Origin: an uncultured bacterium
GTDB taxonomy: Bacteria; Cyanobacteriota; Vampirovibrionia; Gastranaerophilales; Gastranaerophilaceae
NCBI GenBank assembly: GCA_949286705.1
Contig: CASEDF010000006.1
Coordinates: 1 to 64,000 of the forward strand
Reading direction: 5' to 3'
Length of the DNA stretch: 64,000 nucleotides
The number at the start of each line of letters is the position of its first letter. The first letter of the stretch is position 1. Position numbers and translations under genes: made by a program. Positions 7,773 through 17,100 of the stretch are shown here, piece by piece. The notes under the pieces are model-generated. The model searched no databases. It was not told the DNA's origin and saw nothing but the letters and a program-made list of their open reading frames with translations.

Positions 7773-8903
7773 TTAAGAATTATTACAAAATTCTTCCAAA
7801 ATAACTTTTGCCGCTTCTTTTGAAGAAATTTTATCGGATAACAATTCTTTAACCTCACCCAATTGCCTTATGTAATCTGCTCTATACGAATCATTAAATA
7901 ATATCTTTTCTATTTGATAAGAAATATTTTTTACCGAAACATCTTTTTGAATAATTTCGGGAACAATCATTCTATCGGCAATAATATTAGGAAGGGAAAC
8001 TTTTTTTATACATCTGACCATCAAATAGATAAAATATAAAATCCACGGTCCGCGATATGCAATTATCATCGGCACCCGATAAAGACAGGCTTCCAGTGCA
8101 ACCGTTCCCGATGCCAGAATCAAAGCGTCAGAACAACTTAAAAGCGCCTGATTTTCTCCTTTTATTACCTTGAAACTATTATGTTTAAGATATTTATTGT
8201 AAACATCATCAGATAAATTCGGCGCATGAGAAATACAAATTTGCAGATCCGGATGATTTTTCTGCAAACGTTCAGCGGATTTGATAAATATCTTCATTAA
8301 CTGTTTTAATTCAAATTTTCTTGAACCGGGAAAAACCGAAACCAGTTTTTTATTTATATCCAGACCGTGTTTTTTGAAAAATTCTTCTTTATCCGCTTTC
8401 GGCGCAAGCTGCGAAACAAGAGGATGACCGCAATAATGCGTCGGTATTCCATAACTTTCATACATCGGTTTTTCAAACGGGAATATACACAAAACCTTAT
8501 CAATACATTTTTTAATTGTATTAATGCGCCATTTTCGGCTTGCCCAAACTTGAGGCGGAATATAATAAAACACTTTTATACCCGCTTTTTTCAAGAATTT
8601 GGCAACATTCAAATTAAACGCACCGTAATCAATACACAATACCAAATCCGGCTTAAAATCATTTTTTAAATAATCGACTACACGTTTCCCGAGTAAAAAA
8701 TGATTCCAGATAATTGCAGGTGAAATGCCTACGGCAGACATTTTTTTATGATCCGAAAAAAGTTTCACTCCGGCATTTCTTAAATTATCACCGCCAATAC
8801 CTTCAATAATCACATCAGGATATATTTTTTTCAATTCTTCCGCCACATGCGAAGCGTGGATATCGCCTGAATATTCACCTGTTATAATAAAAAGTTTTTT
8901 CAT
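7773..8903 (-). CDS. lpxB: Lipid-A-disaccharide synthase
   Basis: 376 aa, normal length. GT19 features are GEYSGDIHASHV near the N-terminus, GIGGDNLRNAGVKLF (~36-50), MSAVGISPAI, YIPPQVWASRKWR, PGSRKFELKQL (~193-203) and ASGTVALEACL (~265-275). It joins UDP-2,3-diacylglucosamine and lipid X into the lipid A disaccharide at the inner membrane. It is the last gene of the envelope operon, 2 nt after lpxI, whose product supplies its substrate lipid X. Confidence 0.95.
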   Translation of the reverse strand: MKKLFIITGEYSGDIHASHVAEELKKIYPDVIIEGIGGDNLRNAGVKLFSDHKKMSAVGISPAIIWNHFLLGKRVVDYLKNDFKPDLVLCIDYGAFNLNVAKFLKKAGIKVFYYIPPQVWASRKWRINTIKKCIDKVLCIFPFEKPMYESYGIPTHYCGHPLVSQLAPKADKEEFFKKHGLDINKKLVSVFPGSRKFELKQLMKIFIKSAERLQKNHPDLQICISHAPNLSDDVYNKYLKHNSFKVIKGENQALLSCSDALILASGTVALEACLYRVPMIIAYRGPWILYFIYLMVRCIKKVSLPNIIADRMIVPEIIQKDVSVKNISYQIEKILFNDSYRADYIRQLGEVKELLSDKISSKEAAKVILEEFCNNS

Positions 8904-8905
8904 AT

Positions 8906-9721
8906 CTACACTGCCATAATTACTATATTATTGTCATCCGCGAATTTGATAACATTTTCCTGATCAACAATAATTGTTTCATTAGCTTCAACAGCAAGCA
9001 ATGAAGCTTTGTATCTTTTCATTGTTTTTAGAGTTCTTAAACCAACTGCCGGTATGTCAAAGCGCTTGTCCTGTTTTGGCTTTGAAACTTTTATAACAGA
9101 AGCGTTTTTCTTTGCGAGTTTTGAACCGCGCTTAATACAAGCGTCGGTACCTTCTATCGCCTCGACTGCCATAATCATTTTATCTTTTATTACAACGGAT
9201 TGTCCTACATCAACACCGCCCATTTCTTTTGCCAGCCAAAATCCGTAATTTACATCCTCAAGCTGCTCGGGTGTGGGTTTATGTTTTCCTAAAACACCTG
9301 CTGGTATCATAAGATTTTTTATAAATATTGTCTGATCCAAAACAGTTATTCCGGCTTTTTCAAACTCACTTACAATCAAAAGCATAACTTCGTCATCATT
9401 AAGACGTTTCATTGTCTTTAAAAGTTCAATTGCTCTTGCGTCAAATTTATACAATTGAAGCAAAACACGTTTATGGACTTTACCCAAAAAAGTTGCTTGC
9501 TTAATTTCTTCTTCTTTTAAAATTTTCTCTATTTTATTTATCTCACCGGGATGGCAGGAGTAGACTTTTGAGCAGTATTTTTTAAGCTGCTTTACATTAT
9601 CTCCCGCCAGAGAAATACAAATAACATCAAATCCGTTTTCTTTGGCATACTGAGCCATTTTAACCGGTAAAATACCGTCTCCGGCTATTAATCCCTGTTT
9701 ACTTTCCAACATTACAGACAC
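8906..9721 (-). CDS. lpxI: UDP-2,3-diacylglucosamine diphosphatase LpxI
   Basis: 271 aa, full length for the LpxI family (DUF1009), the alternative to LpxH. The N-terminal domain has GLIAGDGILPVKMAQYA (~10-26). The C-terminal catalytic domain has DVGQSVVIKDKMIMAVEAIEGTDACI (with the conserved EGTD, ~188-195) and GLRTLKTM. It hydrolyses UDP-diacylglucosamine to lipid X and UMP. 2-nt spacing on both sides shows tight coupling with the aldolase gene and lpxB. Confidence 0.95.
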   Translation of the reverse strand: MSVMLESKQGLIAGDGILPVKMAQYAKENGFDVICISLAGDNVKQLKKYCSKVYSCHPGEINKIEKILKEEEIKQATFLGKVHKRVLLQLYKFDARAIELLKTMKRLNDDEVMLLIVSEFEKAGITVLDQTIFIKNLMIPAGVLGKHKPTPEQLEDVNYGFWLAKEMGGVDVGQSVVIKDKMIMAVEAIEGTDACIKRGSKLAKKNASVIKVSKPKQDKRFDIPAVGLRTLKTMKRYKASLLAVEANETIIVDQENVIKFADDNNIVIMAV

Positions 9722-9723
9722 TT

Positions 9724-10353
9724 TTATTTACCTCTCAATATATTTATCTCTTCTACCTGTTTTTCGTTTAACAAAACTGCTCCGCCGAGCATTTTTGTAT
9801 TAAACACAACCTGTGCATATGATTCTGCCAATTCCAGCTTCAAATATGCATCTTTTACAGTTTTTCCGCCGACAATAAACCCGTGATTTGCCATCAAAAC
9901 AGCATCAAAATCTTTGAAATATTTTGCTGTTTTTTCTACCAAATCCATTGAAGACGGCATTCCGTATTCAGCAAGCGGAATTGAACCGAAATAAAAAACA
10001 TTTTCTGCCATTATCGGCTCATCAAGAGCTATTCCCGCTGATGCAAATGAACTCAAATAAGGAGAATGTACATGGACTATATAATTTATATCCTGCCTCA
10101 TTTTATAAAATTCGACATGCAACATTTTTTCACTTGAAGGCTTTTTATCACCTTCAACTACATTTCCGTCAAAATCTATCACGACAAAATCATCTTCCGA
10201 CAAATAACCGTTCGAGGATCCTGAAACGGTTATTACTATATTTTGCCCGTATCTGGCAGACAAATTACCCGAAACACCCGGCGTCAAATTCTTTTTGCCG
10301 GCGAGTTTACCGTATTTTATTAATTCTTTTTTTACATCTTTTAAATCTTTCAT
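9724..10353 (-). CDS. Class II aldolase/adducin family protein
   Basis: 209 aa, single aldolase_II domain of fuculose/rhamnulose-phosphate aldolase type. Metal ligands are visible: Glu in SSEKMLHVEFY (~78), the His pair in IVHVHSPY (~98-100) and His in MANHGFIVGG (~157). Such proteins cleave phosphorylated sugars or act in methionine salvage. Substrate cannot be told from sequence. Its placement between the LptD-like gene and lpxI, with a start overlapping the previous stop by 1 nt, is unusual and hints at a sugar step linked to LPS. Confidence 0.85.
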   Translation of the reverse strand: MKDLKDVKKELIKYGKLAGKKNLTPGVSGNLSARYGQNIVITVSGSSNGYLSEDDFVVIDFDGNVVEGDKKPSSEKMLHVEFYKMRQDINYIVHVHSPYLSSFASAGIALDEPIMAENVFYFGSIPLAEYGMPSSMDLVEKTAKYFKDFDAVLMANHGFIVGGKTVKDAYLKLELAESYAQVVFNTKMLGGAVLLNEKQVEEINILRGK

Positions 10354-12584
10354 TATATACTTTCCTTATTCGGATCTTCTATATCAATAACTTCCGCATA
10401 CTGCAATTTTTTAGACGCCGATACTTTTTGGGTGCCTGACTTAAATGCGACACTGTTATCATCCTTTTTCTTATCGGAATGCCCCAAACGTTCCGGATTT
10501 TTTATTTCCATTTTGTCAAATTCAACGGTTGTTCCTTTTGTATCCAACATCATTGCAATAGTAAAATATGTTGTCTGACGCATAAAATCATAACCCAGAT
10601 TAACCTTGAAATCATCCGGACCCAAAGAAACAATAAACGCATTTTCCTGAAACATTTCGCCGTTGGGAGAATCGTTTGTCAATGTGACAGATCCCCACCA
10701 GCCGACAGTCAAATATTTATTAACGCGAAAAGCCTCTCTTAAATAAATATTTGAATGTCCGTAACGATACATGTCGTAAACAGGCATTGGCGTATGATCC
10801 GAATAGCCGGATATAAAATAACCCATATCCTGCATCCAATATTTATACTGAGTGTGAATACGCGGACCGACACGACCTATAAACTGCGTATCACCTGTTC
10901 CGTATACGGCTGCTGATCCTTGCATTACCATGCTTAACTCAAAAGCTTTTCGTTCTGCTTCATTTTTATATTTAAAAAGTGATTGATCTACTTCTGCCAT
11001 GTATCTAAAACGCATGGTAGATAAATTAGTACTTTGAATACTCTCGGTATGCATATTATATTTACCGTCCTGAGCAAACGCAGCAGATGCACGATGTCTG
11101 AATCTTAAATCTCTGCCTTCCGTAAGAAAATCATTTATTGTAGTCCCTTTATCATAAACAAGTTCCGCCAAATATCTGGGCATTCTGCGTCCCAAAAACC
11201 AGTTATCGGTATATGCGTTGGAACCGTATTGCAAGAACAAGTTGTCATCCAGTTCCTGACGACCGCGAAGAACAAAGATATCCGATCCTGATCCGTACAT
11301 AAATTGTGTCTGGTTAAACGCAGATTTATATTTAATTGCACCGCCAACACCAAAATCATCTTTGTAGTTCACAAGGGGAATAAGCTTGATAACTGACCCG
11401 AAAGGTGCATCAAAAACAAAACCCGGACCGGCAAACATACCGAATTTTGATATAGATCCCAATTCAGGATAATTTGCCTCGACAAACTCCTGATTTTTAT
11501 TCGTATGCGCCGTAAATGACGGTAAAGTAAACAGATATCTGTCATTATAATACAATTCGGCATCTTTTACCTGAACAGTATCATGATCCTTAAGTGCATT
11601 TACACTGATTTCGGCGGCTGAAAGCTTCCATTTTTTATTTTCGCCGGACATTAAAAGGTTTTGATCTTCTTCACTGATAATCATTCGGCTGAAATCAGGC
11701 CCTATCATTCTTGAAACAAACCTGTATTTACTTGAAATATCCGAATACATTTTACCTTTTGAAAGAATAAGCTTATTATTTTCACTTTGTGCTTTTTCAG
11801 CACGTATTTTAATAGCAGTCGGCGCAGTTTCAATATTATCCATAAATATGTTTTCTTCATTCATATTCACCTGAATATAATCACCATAAACAGGCATACC
11901 GTCTTTTGTAAGGATAACATTGCCAATAGCTTTTAAAATATTTGAATCCTTATTATAAATCATTCTGTCTGCAGTCATTTTTATCTTTTGAGGAGGAAAC
12001 ATGAGAACAGGCTTACCAACAGCTTCTATATCCCCGGTATGATCGTTGTAAACAACATCATTACAGTCCAGAACCATTTCGTTTTCAGTTGATTGTTCTT
12101 TTACCCCGCCGACAAGTCCAATATTATATGACTTTACCGAATCTGAATTTTTCTTATTTTTATTTGTTTTTGAATCAGAAACAGCGGGAGCTTCCGGTAC
12201 AAAGCCAAAATTTTCTTCCATCTCTGATAAATCATCATCAATATCACGTAATTCACTTTTACCGGACATCCAATCGGGATCGTCTTGAGCAATATCTTTT
12301 TTAAGACGTTTTTCTTCTCTTTTTTTATCATATGCCTTCCAGGCTTGCTGAATTCTCAATCTTGTTTGTTTGAAAAAAGGCATATGATCTTTGAATTTTT
12401 CTTCTTCCCGAACAATAGTAGATTTATTCTCAACTTTTACGTCAGGAGAAGGTATTACGGCAGATTCAAAAAATTGTTTTTCAATATTATTAAGATCCTG
12501 ATACATTTCTTCCACCTGCTCGGCAGCAAGTACTTTTGTACAGGATACTAATATTATTAAACTTAAAATTAATATTTTTTTCAA
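10353..12584 (-). CDS. lptD: LptD-like outer-membrane LPS-assembly protein (OstA domain plus beta-barrel)
   Basis: 743 aa. Signal peptide ending at VLAA (~20), a charged region to ~150, then an OstA/LptA-type jellyroll repeat at ~165-285 (VLDCNDVVYNDHTGDIEAVG ... MTADRMIYNKDSNILKAIGNV). A C-terminal part (~340-690) of alternating strands (aromatic-rich and Tyr/Asn turns) is consistent with an outer-membrane barrel. Cyanobacterial-type LptD proteins have this arrangement. Expected role: final insertion of LPS into the outer leaflet. A Lys/Ser-rich tail (~690-743) follows the barrel, which is unusual. In operon with lpxI/lpxB. Confidence 0.8.
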   Translation of the reverse strand: MKKILILSLIILVSCTKVLAAEQVEEMYQDLNNIEKQFFESAVIPSPDVKVENKSTIVREEEKFKDHMPFFKQTRLRIQQAWKAYDKKREEKRLKKDIAQDDPDWMSGKSELRDIDDDLSEMEENFGFVPEAPAVSDSKTNKNKKNSDSVKSYNIGLVGGVKEQSTENEMVLDCNDVVYNDHTGDIEAVGKPVLMFPPQKIKMTADRMIYNKDSNILKAIGNVILTKDGMPVYGDYIQVNMNEENIFMDNIETAPTAIKIRAEKAQSENNKLILSKGKMYSDISSKYRFVSRMIGPDFSRMIISEEDQNLLMSGENKKWKLSAAEISVNALKDHDTVQVKDAELYYNDRYLFTLPSFTAHTNKNQEFVEANYPELGSISKFGMFAGPGFVFDAPFGSVIKLIPLVNYKDDFGVGGAIKYKSAFNQTQFMYGSGSDIFVLRGRQELDDNLFLQYGSNAYTDNWFLGRRMPRYLAELVYDKGTTINDFLTEGRDLRFRHRASAAFAQDGKYNMHTESIQSTNLSTMRFRYMAEVDQSLFKYKNEAERKAFELSMVMQGSAAVYGTGDTQFIGRVGPRIHTQYKYWMQDMGYFISGYSDHTPMPVYDMYRYGHSNIYLREAFRVNKYLTVGWWGSVTLTNDSPNGEMFQENAFIVSLGPDDFKVNLGYDFMRQTTYFTIAMMLDTKGTTVEFDKMEIKNPERLGHSDKKKDDNSVAFKSGTQKVSASKKLQYAEVIDIEDPNKESI

Positions 12585-12595
12585 CTTCTACCTTC

Positions 12596-13720
12596 TTATA
12601 TATAATTCAACGGATTATTCGGTTTTCCGTTTATCCTAACTTCAAAATGACAATGAGGACCTGTACTGTAACCTGTTGTACCTTCAAGTCCTACGACCTG
12701 TCCTTTTTTCACGTAATCACCCTGCTTAACTTTTATTGTTGACATATGTGCATACAAAGTTGTCATGGGATTGCCGTTTATTGTGCCATGATCAATTATA
12801 ACGACCTTGCCGTATCCGCCGTACCAGCCTGAATAAATAACTTTTCCCGCATTGGATGCCATTATATTACCATAATTAGGACCGCCGATGTCCACACCGG
12901 AGTGAAATGTTCTGCTGTTAAAAATCGGATGTGTTCTCCAGCCGAATGGGGAAGTAATACGTCCGCCTATTGGCTTTATAAAGCCTGATGATGACACTTT
13001 AACAGACGTATCTTGAGGCTTTTTGCTTATCATTGTTTGAAGATTTTGAGATTGTCTTGCCAATTCTCTTTCTGTTTGCTCATAATATCTTCTGTCTGTT
13101 TTAAGCTTATTAATCATATTCTGATTCTGTGCAATTGCTCTTTCTATATCCCGCTGCTGGGAATTAATTGACTTAATAGACTGTGCCAGATACTTCTTCT
13201 TTTCTTCTACGTCTTTTTTCATTTTAGCAATTTTGTTAGCTTTATCTTTGACCGCCACCATATGTTTATAATCATTTCTGATGATTAATCTTTCAAAATA
13301 AATTACATCCAGAAAAGAATTTAAGTCTTTTGCTGAAAGAATCAATTCAAACATTCCGGTACGCTGGGACTTGAAAACCTGTCTGATTCTTTCTTTAAGC
13401 TGTGCATCAATAGAATTAAATTCACTGGCAGCAACTGCCAATTGGCTTTCGAGTTGATTAAGCTGACTTTCAATATTGTTATACTGATTTTTGGATGACT
13501 GCAAGTTATTTGAGGTGGTTTCGAGTTTACGTTGATTTTTAACCAGTTTACTTTTTTCCGCATTTTCAAGAAGCTTCAATTGTCTGATTTTTTCTTTCGT
13601 CTGCCTGTGTTTTTGCTCGACACTTGAAGCACAAAATGCCATTGGTGCAGCTATAAAGTTAAACGTAAACACCAATAAAACAAATATAGTAATTGTTTTT
13701 ATAGTTCTAGTAATATTCAT
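12596..13720 (-). CDS. M23-type peptidoglycan peptidase or EnvC-like hydrolase activator
   Basis: 374 aa. Signal peptide (~1-31), long coiled coil (~35-240, many Gln/Lys/Leu heptads) and C-terminal LytM/M23 domain (~250-374). Zinc motifs are complete: HSGVDIGG (first His and Asp), then YAHMS and GPHCHFEV (HxH), so it may be an active endopeptidase rather than a degenerate activator. It acts in the periplasm on septal or lateral peptidoglycan. It follows the 34-aa peptide gene by 2 nt and precedes the LptD-like gene by 11 nt, so wall and outer-membrane assembly are co-expressed. Confidence 0.92.
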   Translation of the reverse strand: MNITRTIKTITIFVLLVFTFNFIAAPMAFCASSVEQKHRQTKEKIRQLKLLENAEKSKLVKNQRKLETTSNNLQSSKNQYNNIESQLNQLESQLAVAASEFNSIDAQLKERIRQVFKSQRTGMFELILSAKDLNSFLDVIYFERLIIRNDYKHMVAVKDKANKIAKMKKDVEEKKKYLAQSIKSINSQQRDIERAIAQNQNMINKLKTDRRYYEQTERELARQSQNLQTMISKKPQDTSVKVSSSGFIKPIGGRITSPFGWRTHPIFNSRTFHSGVDIGGPNYGNIMASNAGKVIYSGWYGGYGKVVIIDHGTINGNPMTTLYAHMSTIKVKQGDYVKKGQVVGLEGTTGYSTGPHCHFEVRINGKPNNPLNYI

Positions 13721-13722
13721 AA

Positions 13723-13827
13723 TTATTTAATTAAAACCGGAAGCAGCATTAAACCTACAGTCCAGGCAATAAATGTTACTGCTATAACGGCAATTATAAT
13801 TTTTTGATGTTTTCTGAAAAATTCCAT
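13723..13827 (-). CDS. 34-aa single-pass membrane microprotein at operon head
   Basis: 34 codons plus TAA. The peptide begins MEFFRKHQK (basic cytoplasmic end), then one transmembrane helix (IIIAVIAVTF through to GLMLLPVLI) and a final Lys. A GGGGA Shine-Dalgarno lies 5-9 nt upstream of the ATG, and the stop is 2 nt before the M23 gene start, so translation and coupling are likely. The FFRKHQK-then-helix pattern resembles N-terminal anchors of SurA/PpiD-type chaperones, but no such domain follows. Function unknown. Confidence 0.65.
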   Translation of the reverse strand: MEFFRKHQKIIIAVIAVTFIAWTVGLMLLPVLIK

Positions 13828-13893
13828 AATTTCCCCATTAATTACTAATATGATACTATTAAAAAAAACAAAGTGCAATTATTTAAAATAAAT

Positions 13894-13922
13894 TTGCAAA
13901 AAAATGTAAAATCATTTAATAT
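13894..13922 (+). promoter_or_regulatory. Leaderless promoter of the STAND-NTPase gene
   Basis: TTGCAA (13894-13899), 17-nt spacer, TAATAT (13917-13922), then 6 nt to the ATG at 13929. There is no Shine-Dalgarno. Confidence 0.55.
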
Positions 13923-13928
13923 AGCGTT

Positions 13929-16325
13929 ATGGAATACAATTTTACAAGCAGAGAGTTTGATCAAAAAACACTTTATAAAAATGAATTAAGCGGAATAAAC
14001 CCGTTTCTGTTGGAAAACAGCACCAAACAAATTGACGGCATCTTCAATTTTTTACAAAGTAATACTCCTCTGCTTTTGGTCAACGGATTTTTAGGAACGG
14101 GAAAATCCGCTATAGTTAATCACTGTTTAACAACAGCACTGGATAAAGACGCCGTCATATTGCAATATGACTGTTTTGAAACAACCATACTGGATGACAT
14201 TTTACTTGCCTTTTTTGAAGAATTTAAAAAGCTTACCGCCCTTGAAAAAATTAATGTTCCGAAAATAAAAACAGAAAATTTTACACAGAAGATCAATGCC
14301 TATTTTCAATCAGTAAACAAGCCCGTAGTGGTTGTAATCAACTCATTTGAACAGATTTTAAAATCTAACAAGCAGGAAATTTTGGGCTTTATATTTCATC
14401 TTTGCGGGATACAAAATATAAAAGTTATTTTAATTTCAAGAAACTTTGATTTATCGGATTTTGAAGAAAAAATAAAATACGAAAAAAACACTATTCTCGC
14501 ACTTCAAAAATCCATATTTGAAAAATATCTGCGCTCTGAGGATTTCAAACAAATAGGACCTTTATCGGATGAATTATACAAATTAACCCGCGGATATTTT
14601 TTCTATACCACATTGTCTTTAAAAATAATGAAATTAAGACAATTGGACTTAGGTAAATTTTTAGACGGTTTTTCAAAAAGCTTTCTGAGCTTTAATGACT
14701 TTATACTACGAGAAGCTTTAGCCCTGATTGATCCTGTAAGCGGTCATTTATTCAGATTTTTAACCGTATTAAGACATCCCGTAAGCATAAAACTTCTGAA
14801 AACAATCCATTTATGGGATGAAGAAAAAATGCTATTTTTTACAAACAATCTTGTACTTTCAAGAATGAACGAATACGTATATCTGCAGGATTATTATAAA
14901 GTAATTGCGGAAAATTCAATTCCGCCGAATGTGGCAATAAAACTTCATCAGGGATGTGTTGATCTTTACAACACTCAATTACCTTTAAAACCGCTTGAAC
15001 GTGACATTATAATCTCACGCCAGACAATGCGCAACGAAATTGAATATCATTCAATGTTTATACCCAAAAGACACTATGTTCCGGCGCAAGATATAACCCA
15101 AAAGGCTGAATTTACGGAATACAGCGAACAGGCAAACGGATTAAAAAATGAAAATATTGAACAGCCCAAAGAAGAAAAAATTCAAAACATCTCATTCATT
15201 TTTGATGACGATAATACAGGTGTTCTGGATAAAATTGCGGACTCAATAAAAAATTTCCTAACATTCAGCGACGAACGTGCAAAACAGGAGAAAGAAGAAA
15301 ACAAGCTTACGCTTACGGAACTTATGAATAGAGCGAAACAGGAAGAAACCTCATTCAATTACAAACACGCAATCTCGCTTTATCAAAAATGCCTGACACA
15401 AAAAAATGACGATGATTACTACACTTATCTGCCGACCATATATACGAAACTTGCACAAAATTACCAGCATATATCCGACTGGTACGATGCTCAAAAATAT
15501 TTTGAAATGGCGGGAGATTTTTATACATCAACCGGAGATTTGGAAAAAATTAACGAGATAAAATTCAATATAGCAAATATTTTCTATATGACCTTCAAAC
15601 GCGATAAGGCAAAGACGCTGCTTTTAGAAATCGAAAGAAACAATATTTCCGATGAATTAAGAATAAAAGTTTTGAATGCCCTTGCGAATTTAAGCAGCGA
15701 CAGCAATATTATCTATAATTATTATCAAAAAGCCCTTGAGATCAATCCGGTTAACATAAGCAAAGATGTTCTGTCCGAACTTTATTACAAATTCGCACTT
15801 GTAAATGAGGACAGAAATGATGAGAAGACCGCTGTTGAATATTACAAAAAATGTATAAATTTGGATTCAAATCCGAAAAACAACCCGAATCTTTCAAATG
15901 CACTTTCAAATATTGCGCTTTTATATGACGATTTGGGAGAATCCGATACTGCAATAAAATACTACCTTGAAAGTATTAAACTTGACGAACAAACAAGAAA
16001 CATCAACGGCATATATTCATCCTCAATGAAATTAGCTGAAATTTATGCCGCGAAATCTCCGGAAAAAGCTGTTGAATTTTACAATCAGGCTTTGGACTAT
16101 GCAAGTATGCTGAATGAACCGTTTTATATAATTTCAACCTCTACTGCTCTGGGAGATTTTTACTATAACAGGAAAGATGATGTCCTTGCGCTCAAGAATT
16201 ATAAACATGCCTATAATTTTGCAAATGAAGGGATTTACAAAGAAAACTCACAAAAAATTCTCCAAAGAATTGAAGATATAAAAATGCGTGTCGGTGAAGA
16301 AAGGTTTAAAGAGCTTGAAAAATAA
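13929..16325 (+). CDS. STAND-type P-loop NTPase with C-terminal TPR repeats
   Basis: 798 aa. N-terminal AAA/STAND NTPase: Walker A GFLGTGKSA (~58-66), Walker B-like VVVVINSFEQI (~136-146), a sensor-like VILISRNF (~173-180), then a winged-helix-like region to ~400. After an acidic linker (~410-450) come at least six TPR-like units (~470-790; e.g. ALSNIALLYDDLGESDTAIKYY). Such proteins act as signal-sensing switches or scaffolds, sometimes in defence or regulation. No toxin or effector domain is visible and no partner gene is adjacent apart from rsmG, which overlaps or abuts its end. No signal peptide, so cytosolic. Confidence 0.75.
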   Translation: MEYNFTSREFDQKTLYKNELSGINPFLLENSTKQIDGIFNFLQSNTPLLLVNGFLGTGKSAIVNHCLTTALDKDAVILQYDCFETTILDDILLAFFEEFKKLTALEKINVPKIKTENFTQKINAYFQSVNKPVVVVINSFEQILKSNKQEILGFIFHLCGIQNIKVILISRNFDLSDFEEKIKYEKNTILALQKSIFEKYLRSEDFKQIGPLSDELYKLTRGYFFYTTLSLKIMKLRQLDLGKFLDGFSKSFLSFNDFILREALALIDPVSGHLFRFLTVLRHPVSIKLLKTIHLWDEEKMLFFTNNLVLSRMNEYVYLQDYYKVIAENSIPPNVAIKLHQGCVDLYNTQLPLKPLERDIIISRQTMRNEIEYHSMFIPKRHYVPAQDITQKAEFTEYSEQANGLKNENIEQPKEEKIQNISFIFDDDNTGVLDKIADSIKNFLTFSDERAKQEKEENKLTLTELMNRAKQEETSFNYKHAISLYQKCLTQKNDDDYYTYLPTIYTKLAQNYQHISDWYDAQKYFEMAGDFYTSTGDLEKINEIKFNIANIFYMTFKRDKAKTLLLEIERNNISDELRIKVLNALANLSSDSNIIYNYYQKALEINPVNISKDVLSELYYKFALVNEDRNDEKTAVEYYKKCINLDSNPKNNPNLSNALSNIALLYDDLGESDTAIKYYLESIKLDEQTRNINGIYSSSMKLAEIYAAKSPEKAVEFYNQALDYASMLNEPFYIISTSTALGDFYYNRKDDVLALKNYKHAYNFANEGIYKENSQKILQRIEDIKMRVGEERFKELEK

Positions 16326-16956
16326 AGAATTTTATACAGAATATATGCAGGCTTTTTTACGCCAAAACGCAATAGTTAATTTAATTTCCAAAAATGATGA
16401 AAAACTTTTGTGGGAAAAACATGTTTTTGACAGCCTTTCAATAGAAAAATTCTTTGAAAAATATTGCCCTCCACCTTTGGTAGAAGGAAGAATTTCAACG
16501 CGAAGTATGAGTGTTAAAAATTCAGGTGTAAAGCTGCTTGACATCGGAACAGGCGGAGGATTTCCGGCCGTTCCGATTGCATTAACCTATCCTGATTTAA
16601 AAGTCACGGCACTCGACAGCATAAGAAAAAAAATTAATGCCATAGAAAATATTAAACAAGAATTAAATATCCAAAACCTGACAACAATTTGTAATAGGGC
16701 GGAGAATTTAGCTGAAAAATTTGACATAATCACCTCGCGCGCAGTTGCGTCACTTGATAAAATCTGTACATACGCACTCCCTTTATTAAAAAAAGACGGA
16801 TATTTTATCGCCTACAAATCCCGCAAAACACCCGAAGAAATTGCTGATGCCGAAAAAATTCTAAAAAAATACCATGCCAAAATCATTGATATTATAGAAT
16901 ACAAACTGCCGCTTGAAGAAAATTTCACGAGAAATTTAATAATTATCAAAGGCTGA
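16315..16956 (+). CDS. rsmG: 16S rRNA (guanine527-N7)-methyltransferase
   Basis: 213 aa from a TTG at 16315, chosen because GAAAGG lies 10 nt upstream. A GTG at 16288 and an ATG at 16345 are alternatives. The start overlaps the end of the preceding gene. GidB features: WEKHVFDSL, SAM site LLDIGTGGGFPAVPIA, then ITSRAVASLDKI and the Lys of YKSRK. It methylates G527 of 16S rRNA. Odd: between the DSL helix and the SAM motif there are about 21 extra residues (codons 16465-16527, CPPPLVEGRISTRS...) not present in typical RsmG, which suggests an in-frame insertion. Confidence 0.9.
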   Translation: MKNKEFYTEYMQAFLRQNAIVNLISKNDEKLLWEKHVFDSLSIEKFFEKYCPPPLVEGRISTRSMSVKNSGVKLLDIGTGGGFPAVPIALTYPDLKVTALDSIRKKINAIENIKQELNIQNLTTICNRAENLAEKFDIITSRAVASLDKICTYALPLLKKDGYFIAYKSRKTPEEIADAEKILKKYHAKIIDIIEYKLPLEENFTRNLIIIKG

Positions 16957-16964
16957 TACATTGC

Positions 16965-17099
16965 CGTGCCTTTGGCACCTTTGACAATAACATATAGTGT
17001 CACCAACTTTGTCAAACATGATATCGTGCCTTTGGCACCTTTGACAATAACATATGAGTGCCATCAACCTTGTCAAACATGTTATCGTGCCTTTGGCAC
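16965..17099. repeat. Tandem ~60-bp repeat, 2.2 copies, each with palindromes
   Basis: Unit 1 (16965-17024), unit 2 (17025-17085) and a 14-nt partial unit (17086-17099). Each unit opens with the palindrome GTGCCTTTGGCAC and holds an inverted pair TTTGACAA ... TTGTCAAA, so each can fold as a hairpin. Differences between units are few. Downstream of rsmG. Confidence 0.85.
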
Positions 17100-17100
17100 A

